From Pseudopedobacter alpinus (GTDB taxonomy: Bacteria > Bacteroidota > Bacteroidia > Sphingobacteriales > Sphingobacteriaceae), in NCBI RefSeq assembly GCF_042684645.1, contig NZ_JBHULV010000038.1, forward strand, positions 1 through 64,000: DNA of 64,000 nt, read 5' to 3'. The notes under the pieces were generated by a model. That model ran no database searches and was not told where the DNA came from. It saw nothing but the letters and a program-made list of their open reading frames with translations. Positions 8,889 through 17,460 of this stretch are shown here, piece by piece. Made by a program: the position numbers and the translations under genes. How positions within the stretch are numbered: the stretch's first letter is position 1; every line of letters starts with the position of its first letter.

Positions 8889-9749
8889 ATGAAAAAGTAT
8901 TTTTCTTTAGTTACATTTTCGCATACTATTTTTGCTATGCCCTTTGCATTTATTGGGTTTTTCTTGGCAATAAGCACCACTAATAGTCAGTTCTCTTTCT
9001 TAAAATTGGGCTTAATGGTTTTGTGTATGATATTTGCCCGCAACGCCGCAATGGCTTTTAACAGGTATTTAGATAGGGATATTGACGCTAAAAATCCAAG
9101 AACAAAAGTAAGAGATATTCCTGCTGGTAAAATCACTGCTAAAAATGCTTTAATCTTTACAATAGTTAATTGTTTACTTTTTATAACAGCAACTTGGTTT
9201 ATCAATTTATTGTGCTTTTACCTTTCTCCTATTGCATTATTGGTGGTTTTAGGTTATAGCGTAACAAAAAGATTTACAGCCTTTTGCCATTTAGTATTAG
9301 GGTTAGGCTTATCCTTAGCTCCTATTGGTGCTTATTTAGTGGTTACGGGAGAGTTTGCACTGTTGCCAATATTGTTTTCTCTGGCTGTTTTGTGCTGGGT
9401 AAGTGGTTTTGATATTATTTACGCTTTACAAGACGAAGATTTTGACAGAGCAGAAAATCTACACTCCATCCCTTCTTATTTAGGAAAAAAGAACGCTTTA
9501 TTGGTAAGTAATTTATTACATGTTTTAGCAGCAGTATTTGTTATTGCACCAATATTCTTTACAATTTTAGCTTGGCCTTATTATGTTGGTTTAGCTATTT
9601 TTATCGGAATGTTAATTTATCAGCATCAATTGGTGAAACCAAACGATTTAAGCAAAGTAAATTTTGCATTTATGACCACAAATGGCATAGCTTCTGTAGC
9701 ATTTGCTGTATGTTTTTTATTTGATATTTATTACCGCACACAATTATGA
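8889..9749 (+). CDS. UbiA-family polyprenyltransferase
   Basis: Integral membrane aromatic prenyltransferase expected to attach a polyprenyl chain in quinone biosynthesis; in this phylum the product is menaquinone. The two aspartate-rich motifs that bind Mg-diphosphate are present: NRYLDRDIDAKNPRTKVRD (about 58-76) and DEDFDRAENLHSIP (from about 182). About eight hydrophobic helices are visible. The ubiA name is used loosely in annotations; the sequence looks like the ubiA-like/MqnP group rather than a proteobacterial 4-hydroxybenzoate enzyme, but the substrate cannot be read from sequence. The stop overlaps the peptidase start (ATGA), indicating translational coupling. Confidence 0.88.
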   Translation: MKKYFSLVTFSHTIFAMPFAFIGFFLAISTTNSQFSFLKLGLMVLCMIFARNAAMAFNRYLDRDIDAKNPRTKVRDIPAGKITAKNALIFTIVNCLLFITATWFINLLCFYLSPIALLVVLGYSVTKRFTAFCHLVLGLGLSLAPIGAYLVVTGEFALLPILFSLAVLCWVSGFDIIYALQDEDFDRAENLHSIPSYLGKKNALLVSNLLHVLAAVFVIAPIFFTILAWPYYVGLAIFIGMLIYQHQLVKPNDLSKVNFAFMTTNGIASVAFAVCFLFDIYYRTQL

Positions 9750-11455
9750 TTTTAGAGAAAGCAAAAAGGAATTATCTTCCAGAAAATTTGAATATTGATT
9801 GGGAAACGCTTGAACCAATTTTTAAAGAACTTTTAAGCAGGAATATTACTTCTGTTACTGAGTTAGAAAAATGGTTAAAAGATAAAAGCGAAATAGAAGC
9901 TGCTTTAGAAGAAGATTTTGCTTGGCGATATATAAAAATGAGTTGTGATACAGCAAATGAAGATTTGGTTAAATCTTTTCAGTACTTCGCCACAGAAATT
10001 GAACCTAAAATTGCGCCAATTGGTAATGATTTAAACATTAAATTAATGGCATCTGACTATGTAAATAAGTTAGACCAAGAAAAATATTTTGTTTATTTAC
10101 GCAGTGTTAAAAAAGCTTTAGCATTGTTTAGGGAAGAAAATATTCCTTTACAAACGGAGCTACAAGTAGAGCAACAAAAATACCAAGGCATCACTGGCGC
10201 TATGTCCGTTACCTTAAACGGCCAAGAATATACATTAGAACAAGCTTCAAACTTTTTAAAAGATTTAAACAGAGAAGTAAGACAAGAAGCTTGGGAAAGT
10301 ATTACTGCAAGAAGATTAGAAGATAAAGACAAATTGGATGGTTTGTTTAACAGGTTAAAATCTTTACGTCATGATGTTTCTGTAAACGCTGGTTTTGATA
10401 ATTTTAGAGATTATATGTTTCAGGCTTTAGGCCGATTTGACTATAATGCACAAGACTGTTTTGATTTTCATGATGCAATTGAAAAAGAAGTTGTGCCATT
10501 ATTAGCTTCACAAGCAGAAGAAAGAAAAAGTTTGTTAGGCTTAACTTCGCTTAAACCTTGGGATACCGAAGTAGATACCTTTGGTAAAGCAGCTTTAAAA
10601 CCATTTAGCAATGGCGAAGAGTTGGTAGAAAAATCTATCAAATGTTTTAATAAGCTAGACGGCTATCTAGGTTCTCGTTTAGAAATTATGAAAGCAAATG
10701 GATTATTTGATGTAGAAAGCCGTAAAGGAAAAGCTCCAGGCGGATATAACTACCCTTTGGCAGAAACTGGCGCTCCATTTATATTCATGAATTCGGCTAA
10801 TTCTTTTAGAGATTTAACCACCATGGTACATGAAGGCGGACATGCAGTACATACCTTTTTAACTGCCGATTTAGAATTAAATGATTTTAAACATTGCCCT
10901 TCCGAAGTTGCAGAATTAGCATCAATGAGTATGGAGTTAATCTCTATGGATCATTGGGATGAGTTTTTTAAGGATGAAGAGGAATTAAAAAGAGCCAAAC
11001 GCTATCAACTAAGAGATATTTTAAAAACCTTGCCTTGGGTTGCCGTTGTAGATTCTTTTCAACATTGGATATATACAAATCCAGAACATAGTGCCGAACA
11101 AAGAGCTAAAGCTTGGTCAGAAATTTTTAACCGCTTTGGGGCAAATTTTGTAGATTGGACAGAACATGAAGAAGCATTAGAAAACCTTTGGCAAAAACAA
11201 CTACATATTTTTGAAGTCCCTTTTTACTATATAGAATATGCTATTGCGCAATTAGGTGCTATTGCAGTTTGGAAAAACTATAAAGAAAACCCGACAGAAG
11301 GATTAAAGAATTATATAGCTGCGTTAAAATTAGGTTATACCAAAAACATGAAAGAAATTTATAGTACAGCAGGGATAGAATTTAATTTTAGTGCGCCTTA
11401 CATTAAGCAATTAATGGATTTTGTAAAACAAGAATTACAAAAATTAGAAGATTAA
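9746..11455 (+). CDS. M3-family oligoendopeptidase
   Basis: Cytoplasmic zinc oligopeptidase of the thimet/PepF type, degrading short peptides. The catalytic HEGGH lies at about residues 362-366 in TMVHEGGHAVH, with the downstream glutamate ligand in SEVAELASMSMELIS. The 569-residue, mostly helical chain has the usual family length and no signal peptide. It is coupled to the prenyltransferase gene by a 4-base overlap. Confidence 0.93.
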   Translation: MILEKAKRNYLPENLNIDWETLEPIFKELLSRNITSVTELEKWLKDKSEIEAALEEDFAWRYIKMSCDTANEDLVKSFQYFATEIEPKIAPIGNDLNIKLMASDYVNKLDQEKYFVYLRSVKKALALFREENIPLQTELQVEQQKYQGITGAMSVTLNGQEYTLEQASNFLKDLNREVRQEAWESITARRLEDKDKLDGLFNRLKSLRHDVSVNAGFDNFRDYMFQALGRFDYNAQDCFDFHDAIEKEVVPLLASQAEERKSLLGLTSLKPWDTEVDTFGKAALKPFSNGEELVEKSIKCFNKLDGYLGSRLEIMKANGLFDVESRKGKAPGGYNYPLAETGAPFIFMNSANSFRDLTTMVHEGGHAVHTFLTADLELNDFKHCPSEVAELASMSMELISMDHWDEFFKDEEELKRAKRYQLRDILKTLPWVAVVDSFQHWIYTNPEHSAEQRAKAWSEIFNRFGANFVDWTEHEEALENLWQKQLHIFEVPFYYIEYAIAQLGAIAVWKNYKENPTEGLKNYIAALKLGYTKNMKEIYSTAGIEFNFSAPYIKQLMDFVKQELQKLED

Positions 11456-11543
11456 TTAAAATAAAACATCAAATAATGCGCAAAGCTTATTATTTTTGGG
11501 CATAAAAATAGAAATACTAAAATATTATATAAAACACGTGATT

Positions 11544-11789
11544 ATGAAAAAGACTATCAAAGCATCATTATTGTTAATTGCATTGGTTTTAACACAAACA
11601 TTAACATTTGCGGCAGAAGTTAAAACAACAGTTTACGCTTCTCAAGCTCCTTTAAGTGATTTAAGTAGTTCAGAATTACTCAACAGCACTTGGGTATGGG
11701 CATTAATAGTTATTGTAGGTATTGTTTTAATTTTAGCGTTTTTTGCTGCACAAGAAAAAAGTGCTAAAGACCCAAAACACGCAATATAA
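11544..11789 (+). CDS. Small exported/membrane protein of unknown function
   Basis: The 81-residue product starts MKKTIKASLLLIALV, a good signal peptide with a possible cleavage site after TFAA. A 30-residue polar segment and a transmembrane helix (WVWALIVIVGIVLILAFF) with a short charged cytoplasmic-type tail follow. An upstream ATG at 11496 would add 16 residues before the signal sequence and is less likely. Family not recognised. Confidence 0.6.
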   Translation: MKKTIKASLLLIALVLTQTLTFAAEVKTTVYASQAPLSDLSSSELLNSTWVWALIVIVGIVLILAFFAAQEKSAKDPKHAI

Positions 11790-11797
11790 CTGCTTTT

Positions 11798-11836
11798 AAA
11801 AAGGTTAAACAAGAATTTAAATGTTTAACCTTTTTT
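11798..11836 (+). terminator. Hairpin terminator
   Basis: AAAAAGGTTAAAC (11798-11810) pairs perfectly with 11823-11835 and runs into six T residues. It closes the small membrane protein gene. Confidence 0.85.
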
Positions 11837-11912
11837 AAATGTGGAAAAGTTTAAAAAACAATTTATAATAGGGCTCCAAAATATCTAATTTACTATCCTC
11901 TTAATTCGTAAA

Positions 11913-12215
11913 ATGAAAAGGCTATTTAATCTTCTTAAAAACAAGTTCTTTGTTACTGGAATAGCATTTATTGTATGGATGTTGTTTTTTGATAGAAATG
12001 ATTTAGCTTCACAATACGATTACCACAATAAGGTTCAAAAATTAGAAGAAGAAAAAGAGTTTTATAACATCGAGATTGAAAAGGCGGACAAAGAATTAAA
12101 AGATTTGACTTCTAACATCCAAAGTTTAGAGAAGTTTGCTAGAGAACGTTATTTTATGAAACGTGAAAATGAAGACGTTTATGTAGTTGTTGAAGATAAA
12201 ACGGTTATAGAATAA
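11913..12215 (+). CDS. FtsB/DivIC-like septum formation initiator
   Basis: Small bitopic cell-division protein. A transmembrane helix (FFVTGIAFIVWMLFF, about 12-26) is followed by a coiled coil (KVQKLEEEKEFYNIEIEKADKEL) and the family's conserved end region LEKFARERYFMKRENEDVY. At 100 residues it fits FtsB/DivIC. It would bridge FtsL and FtsQ-type partners in the divisome. It stands as a single gene between a terminator and a convergent gene. Confidence 0.88.
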   Translation: MKRLFNLLKNKFFVTGIAFIVWMLFFDRNDLASQYDYHNKVQKLEEEKEFYNIEIEKADKELKDLTSNIQSLEKFARERYFMKRENEDVYVVVEDKTVIE

Positions 12216-12230
12216 TTAAATCCACAATTC

Positions 12231-12848
12231 TTAATAAATCCTCGGTAAAGTCAGTTTGTATTTTACAGCTATAATTCTGATTAAAAAAACTACTGATACC
12301 GATACCACTTTAACTATTGTTGCATCAACATTTAAATAACTTAACAGTAGATAAACCAAACCACCAATTATACAAGCTGTGGCATAAATTTCTTTTCTAA
12401 AAATTAGCGGGATATTGTTTAACAAAATATCTCTGGTTATTCCACCAAAACAACCTGTAACTGTTCCTAAAGCCACACAAATACCCGGACTTAAATCATA
12501 AGCTAAACCTTTTTGCAAACCTACAACTGTAAAAAAACCTAAGCCTAAGGAATCAAACAAAAATAATGTGATTTTTAAAGACTTTATTTTTTTCCAAAAA
12601 ATCATAGCTACAATTGCTGTAACTAAAATAAGCAAGGAGTAATTGGCATTCTTTAACCAAAATACAGGCACATCTCCTAATAAAATATCACGTAAAGTAC
12701 CACCACCAACAGATGTTGCAAAAGCAATAATTAATACCCCAAAAACATCCAAACGTTTTTGCATTGCTGCAAACGCACCAGAAACTGCAAAAGAAAATGT
12801 ACCACAAATGGTAATAATATCACCTACCGTTAACTCAAATTGCCCCAT
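12231..12848 (-). CDS. Trimeric intracellular cation (TRIC) channel family / YicG-like membrane protein
   Basis: A seven-helix membrane protein made of two homologous halves. Each half carries the glycine-rich TRIC signature: ATSVGGGTLRDILLGDVPVFW and TGCFGGITRDILLNNIPLIF. Bacterial members (UPF0126) form trimeric cation channels; the physiological role is unclear. The 205-residue length is standard. Its start overlaps the end of the VWA gene by 14 bases, so the two are probably translated from one mRNA. Confidence 0.88.
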   Translation of the reverse strand: MGQFELTVGDIITICGTFSFAVSGAFAAMQKRLDVFGVLIIAFATSVGGGTLRDILLGDVPVFWLKNANYSLLILVTAIVAMIFWKKIKSLKITLFLFDSLGLGFFTVVGLQKGLAYDLSPGICVALGTVTGCFGGITRDILLNNIPLIFRKEIYATACIIGGLVYLLLSYLNVDATIVKVVSVSVVFLIRIIAVKYKLTLPRIY

Positions 12849-14919
12849 TACGTTTTCTTAAAAACCACTCAAAGCTTAACAACAAAATAATTAATCCAAA
12901 AATCCACCAAATATTTATCAAAGGTTCATATAAATTTTCGGTAAAACTAACGGTCTTAACCTTGTCATTCTTTTTTATTAAATCCTCTAAAGCCAATAAA
13001 TTATCCGGATAAACCATTTCACCATCTGTACTATTTGCCAAATTAAAAAGCAATTGATGGTTAGCCGTTGATATGGTTAATTCTACATTTACTTCTTCTA
13101 CCAAAAAATTGCCATTAGCACTGTAATTTTGTTTCCCTAATGAAGTTTTTGCCGTAAAACTATATTCATCTGGAGGCAAAATACCAGCATTTAATTGGTA
13201 AGAATTTCCATTTTTAGAGAATAAATAGCTGTATTTCTTACCAGTTTTACTTTTCAAATCAATGCTAACATCTGGTGTATTTACTAACTCGTAACTATCA
13301 TTATACAATTCTGCATTTAAAATAATGACTTCATTTTCTGAAAACCTGTTTTTCTGAGCATTTACCCTAAACTTTCGTTTATCATTTTTAGCACTTAGAT
13401 ACTGAACAGATTTGCTAATTACTTCATCAAAAGCCTCAAAGTTTTCATTTTTTTCAAAATTCTCTATTCGCCAACGCCAAATTCCTTCTCCGGTTAATAC
13501 TGCAATTTTAGCTTGTTGCTCGGTTCCAAAAACTAGAAGCGGTGCTGTACTTACAACAATTCCAACTTGCTGATTAAATAAAGTTTGTGCATTACTTTTT
13601 AATGTATAATTACCGTAAGGAGCATTTAAAGGCGCTAAATTCTGTAAAAAGGTTTTTGTTTCTTCGCTTAAGCTAAAAGCATAAAAATCGGTGCTTAACT
13701 TTGCACTATATGTTTGAACTTGATTTGAAGCATTGATATTCAACAAGTTTTGGCAACTATTTAAGGTTTTGGTTTGTGTGTTAGCACCAATAATAAACCA
13801 TCGGTTATTCTGTTTAGTTTGATTAATAAAATTAGTTATTGGATGTTCTTTGGAAGGTAAATCATGAAAAATAATTAAATCATTATCTTTGCTAATATTA
13901 GATAAATCATTGGCAAAAGCCAATTGAACCTCATAATTTTCTTTACTTTTTATGGCTTGTTTTATTGCTGTAATATCAGGATGTGGTGCATTTGCTACTA
14001 TTAAAATTTTCTCTCTCCCATCTAAAACCTCTACAAAAATAGTTTGTACATTATTATTTACAGATAACTCGCCAGCCAAGGGAACCAACTGAATGGTTAT
14101 TTTTTGTATTCCTTTTTTTAATGCTGCTAAATCAATTTGAATGGTTTTACTTTCCTCATCGTTAACAAAAGAAATATTTTGTTGTTTACGCTGCTCATCG
14201 TTAGTAGTAATATTTAAAACAGTACTTAAACCTTTTGCTTTGTAAGCGTTGATAGGAATTTCTATTTGGTGATTATTGCCTAAATAAACCAGTTGATTGT
14301 AATTTGGTGCAAGTAAAACCAAATCTTTTTTAGGGATAGTATCCCCTAAAGCAATAGTATAAACAGGAAATTTTGTATCTGCAACTTGGTTGATTGGATT
14401 TGCCCCTTTATTATAAATCCCATCTGAAGAAAGTACTAAAGCACCAATATTTCTGTTAGGATATTGCTGATTTACATAGTTAAAAATTGCTGATATATCG
14501 CTTTGCTTCGCTTTTTGAGAAAAGTCAAAATCTATTTTAACTTCACTACCAAAATTTAGGGTTTTAACTTCATAATCATTGGCCAAATCTTCGGCTAACT
14601 TTTTTAAGTTTTGATGGTAAATTGTTGTGTCAAATCCGTTATTTGGAAAAGTAAAAATAGATTGTGAAGCATCTTGAGCGATGATAACTAATGGTTTTTC
14701 TAAACGTTTGCTAATGGTTTTAAATAACGGCGATAACAGTAGGAGAACCAATATGCCTACACATATAAAACGGAAAGTAAATAAAATTTTCTTTAATAGC
14801 GGATTTTCTATTGAGGTTTTACTGTATAAAACAAACGCATACATTAAGCCAATTGCAAAGCAAACAATAAGCCACCATGCGCTTAAAGCATTAAAAACTA
14901 AAGAGAAAAGTAGCGGCAT
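12835..14919 (-). CDS. Membrane-anchored VWA-like protein of unknown function
   Basis: Large membrane protein of 694 residues from the chosen ATG. Two N-terminal transmembrane helices precede a von Willebrand A-like domain whose first strand reads LVIIAQDASQS, a fit to the MIDAS motif DxSxS. A long beta-rich region follows, then a C-terminal transmembrane helix (INIWWIFGLIILLLSFEWFL) with a basic tail. This layout resembles BatA/BatB-like and related Bacteroidota VWA proteins with a periplasmic domain between anchors. The open frame extends upstream to 14958; the ATG at 14917-14919 starts directly before the first helix. No partner MoxR ATPase is nearby. Confidence 0.7.
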   Translation of the reverse strand: MPLLFSLVFNALSAWWLIVCFAIGLMYAFVLYSKTSIENPLLKKILFTFRFICVGILVLLLLSPLFKTISKRLEKPLVIIAQDASQSIFTFPNNGFDTTIYHQNLKKLAEDLANDYEVKTLNFGSEVKIDFDFSQKAKQSDISAIFNYVNQQYPNRNIGALVLSSDGIYNKGANPINQVADTKFPVYTIALGDTIPKKDLVLLAPNYNQLVYLGNNHQIEIPINAYKAKGLSTVLNITTNDEQRKQQNISFVNDEESKTIQIDLAALKKGIQKITIQLVPLAGELSVNNNVQTIFVEVLDGREKILIVANAPHPDITAIKQAIKSKENYEVQLAFANDLSNISKDNDLIIFHDLPSKEHPITNFINQTKQNNRWFIIGANTQTKTLNSCQNLLNINASNQVQTYSAKLSTDFYAFSLSEETKTFLQNLAPLNAPYGNYTLKSNAQTLFNQQVGIVVSTAPLLVFGTEQQAKIAVLTGEGIWRWRIENFEKNENFEAFDEVISKSVQYLSAKNDKRKFRVNAQKNRFSENEVIILNAELYNDSYELVNTPDVSIDLKSKTGKKYSYLFSKNGNSYQLNAGILPPDEYSFTAKTSLGKQNYSANGNFLVEEVNVELTISTANHQLLFNLANSTDGEMVYPDNLLALEDLIKKNDKVKTVSFTENLYEPLINIWWIFGLIILLLSFEWFLRKRNGAI

Positions 14920-14997
14920 ATTTAATGCAAAAATGCAATTTAGAATTGACTTACCCAACCCTAATTAGTTTATGTTTAACCAATGGGAAACTTGTAA

Positions 14998-15720
14998 TTA
15001 TTCGATTTCAAAATTAGCATTTACAACTGCTGTAATTTCTTTACGGATAGAACTTACATCGTTAATGCCATAATCTGATGTCATGTTTGAGTTTTCTGGT
15101 GTAATTTGTAAAACGCCCATTCTAGCATTGGTTAATGTGCCTAAACTTCGATTGGTAGCTTCTGCAACTTTTTCGCCTCTAATCATGGCATCTTTTGCTG
15201 CTTCTGCTTGTATATTTACTTTAACATCGCTTAATTTTGTGTAATAATACTCGGGTGGATTTACATTAAAATTTAATCCCTGCTCAAATAAAGAAGCAAT
15301 TTGTATAGAGATATCTTTAATTTTATTCACATCTTTTGAGGTCACTTCTAAAGACTGATTGATGTTATAAGCCCTCACGCCCATTTGTTGTCCGCTGGCA
15401 CTGTAATTATACTGTGGGTAAACATTAATGGTTTTCAAATCAATATCAGCATCTTTAAAACCTTTAGATTTTAAATAACTCACAACCAAAGGTCTTTGAC
15501 GAGAAAGTTCTTTATAGGCTTCTTGTGCGCTAAACGCTTCAATATTAAAATTACCTTTTAAAATTCCTAAATCAGAAACGATCAATTGCTTGGCAGAACC
15601 AGTAACATTAATAGTTTGGTCAGATTTCATACTTTTTAGCCCTTTTGCTAATACGAATGCAAAAACAATTGCACAAATACCTAAAATTACAGCAGGCAAA
15701 ATTAATCGGTTGTTTTTCAT
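14998..15720 (-). CDS. SIMPL-domain (DUF541) protein
   Basis: Membrane-anchored periplasmic protein: one N-terminal hydrophobic helix (LPAVILGICAIVFAFVLA), then a SIMPL domain beginning INVTGSAKQLIVSDLGILKG and ending RKEITAVVNANFEIE. Family members occur in oxidative stress and signalling contexts, but no biochemical activity is established that I can assign here. I choose the ATG at 15718-15720 (MKNNRLIL); the frame is open 12 codons further upstream. It follows fabG on the same strand but a terminator separates them. Confidence 0.85.
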   Translation of the reverse strand: MKNNRLILPAVILGICAIVFAFVLAKGLKSMKSDQTINVTGSAKQLIVSDLGILKGNFNIEAFSAQEAYKELSRQRPLVVSYLKSKGFKDADIDLKTINVYPQYNYSASGQQMGVRAYNINQSLEVTSKDVNKIKDISIQIASLFEQGLNFNVNPPEYYYTKLSDVKVNIQAEAAKDAMIRGEKVAEATNRSLGTLTNARMGVLQITPENSNMTSDYGINDVSSIRKEITAVVNANFEIE

Positions 15721-15753
15721 AATTTTTATGTTTGAATAAAGATATACATATAA

Positions 15754-15786
15754 CAAAAAAGAGCAAAGAATATTCTCTCTGCTCTC
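15754..15786 (-). terminator. Terminator of fabG
   Basis: On the minus strand, AGAGCAGAGAGAAT folds back on ATTCTTTGCTCT with a two-base bulge and is followed directly by six T residues. Confidence 0.7.
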
Positions 15787-15846
15787 CTATATTTTTTTAT
15801 TAAGTAAATAAAGCTTTTAGCATACAGCTTTAAGCTTTAGGCATAA

Positions 15847-16590
15847 TTAAAGCATTCCGCCACAAACACTTAATACTTGGCCAGTTACGTAGGCGCTCAT
15901 ATCGGAAGCTAAAAACACGCAAACGTTAGCAATGTCTTCAGTTTCTCCAGCCCTTTTTAACGGAATATCTTTTTCCCATCCTTCCACAACTTTAGGGTCT
16001 AAAACTTCTGTCATTTCTGTTTTAATAAAACCTGGTGCAACAACATTTGCTCTAATATTTCTTGAACCTAACTCTTTAGCTACAGATTTTGTAAAACCAA
16101 TTATACCAGCTTTAGAAGCTGCGTAATTAGCCTGCCCCGCGTTTCCTTGTACACCAACAATAGAACTCATGTTAATAAAAACACCTTTACGGTTTTTCAT
16201 CATTATTTTTGTTGCTGCTTTGGTAGTGTTAAACACAGATTTTAAGTTTACCTCAATAACGACATCAAAGTTTTCTTCGCTCATACGCATTAATAAGCCA
16301 TCTTTTGTAATACCAGCATTATTAATTACAATATCTAAAGTTCCAAAATCTGTGACTATATCATTTATCAATTGTTCTGCTTCAGCAAATTTAGAAGCAT
16401 CAGAACGGTAACCTTTTATTTGTGTTCCAAAAGATTTTAACTCTTCTTCTAAAGCTTGCCCTTTTTCTACTGATGATAAATAAGTAAAAGCTACATTGGC
16501 TCCATGTTCAGCAAATTTCTCTGCAATTTTTCGTCCTATTCCTTTAGAAGCTCCGGTAATTAGAGCAGTTTTTCCTTCTAATAATTTCAT
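15847..16590 (-). CDS. fabG: 3-oxoacyl-[acyl-carrier-protein] reductase
   Basis: NADPH-dependent reductase of the fatty acid elongation cycle (short-chain dehydrogenase family). Visible motifs are the nucleotide-binding TGASKGIG (12-19), NNAG (90-93), and the catalytic Ser (MSS at 141-143), Tyr156 and Lys160 in YAASK. The C-terminus GQVLSVCGGML matches FabG. At 247 residues it has full length. It stands alone rather than in a fab cluster. Many SDRs look similar, but the residue pattern and length favour FabG. Confidence 0.92.
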   Translation of the reverse strand: MKLLEGKTALITGASKGIGRKIAEKFAEHGANVAFTYLSSVEKGQALEEELKSFGTQIKGYRSDASKFAEAEQLINDIVTDFGTLDIVINNAGITKDGLLMRMSEENFDVVIEVNLKSVFNTTKAATKIMMKNRKGVFINMSSIVGVQGNAGQANYAASKAGIIGFTKSVAKELGSRNIRANVVAPGFIKTEMTEVLDPKVVEGWEKDIPLKRAGETEDIANVCVFLASDMSAYVTGQVLSVCGGML

Positions 16591-16772
16591 GCTTGTGTTT
16601 TAAAAATATGCCCTAAAATTAACAATTTCCATAAATATTTATTGAATTAAAATTACAGGCTTTTAGGTAGTGTTGTTTTTATTTATTTTGATGAATGAAA
16701 ATATTAAAACATTAAATATTTAATAGAAACTAACATTTAAAACCGATTCAATAATCGAATAAAAGCTATAAA

Positions 16773-17390
16773 CTACACTAAATCATGCTCATAAGCATAT
16801 TTAATTAAACCAACTGTAGAGCTGCTGTTGGTTTTCCTAATCATATTTTTACGGTGAGTTTCTACTGTACGTTCAGATATAAAAAGTTCAGCTGCAATTT
16901 CTTTACTGCTTTTTTCTTGCATAATGAGTTTTAAAACCTCTACTTCTCTATCCGTTAAAATAAGTTCTTCGGCTTTTAAGCCTAAACCTCTTACCAATAT
17001 ATTACTTACTTCGTTACTCCAAAATTTACCACCATTACCAACAACAGACAATGCGGTAAGCAGCTCTTGTTGCGCATATTTTTTTAATATATAACCATCA
17101 ATACCTAAAGCCATCATTTCTTGCACTTTGTGAGGCTCATCATGCATGGTTAAAACTATTATTTTTAAATCTGGTCTTATGCTTTTAGCTTCTTTTATCA
17201 ATAAAAGTCCATCCATGTCCGGCATAGAATAATCTGCAACCATTAAATCAATTGCATCAGTTTTTAAATGGCAAATGGCATAATGTCCATTGGTACAACA
17301 AGCAACCACCTCATAATCTGGTACTTCTTGAAGTAAATTTTTTAGCCCATCTAATAAAATAGAATGATCATCAACCAAAATTATTTGCAT
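16773..17390 (-). CDS. NarL/LuxR-type response regulator
   Basis: Two-component regulator with an N-terminal receiver domain (DD at 7-8, phosphoacceptor Asp53 in VADYSMP, Lys near 104) and a C-terminal LuxR-type HTH (LTDREVEVLKLIMQEKSSKEIA ... ERTVETHRKNM in two segments). It is divergent from the TPR histidine kinase gene 70 bases away, which is of the HisKA_3 class that usually partners NarL-type regulators. Target genes are unknown. Confidence 0.93.
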   Translation of the reverse strand: MQIILVDDHSILLDGLKNLLQEVPDYEVVACCTNGHYAICHLKTDAIDLMVADYSMPDMDGLLLIKEAKSIRPDLKIIVLTMHDEPHKVQEMMALGIDGYILKKYAQQELLTALSVVGNGGKFWSNEVSNILVRGLGLKAEELILTDREVEVLKLIMQEKSSKEIAAELFISERTVETHRKNMIRKTNSSSTVGLIKYAYEHDLV

Positions 17391-17460
17391 GCTTTAAAAA
17401 TACGTATTAATAGGTATAACCAAAAAGAAAATTTATTATAGATTGCTTTAAATTTTATTT

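Noticed and set aside
12643..12861. Plus-strand frame opposite the TRIC gene
   Set aside because: Antisense shadow of a clearly conserved membrane protein gene, with no independent signal.
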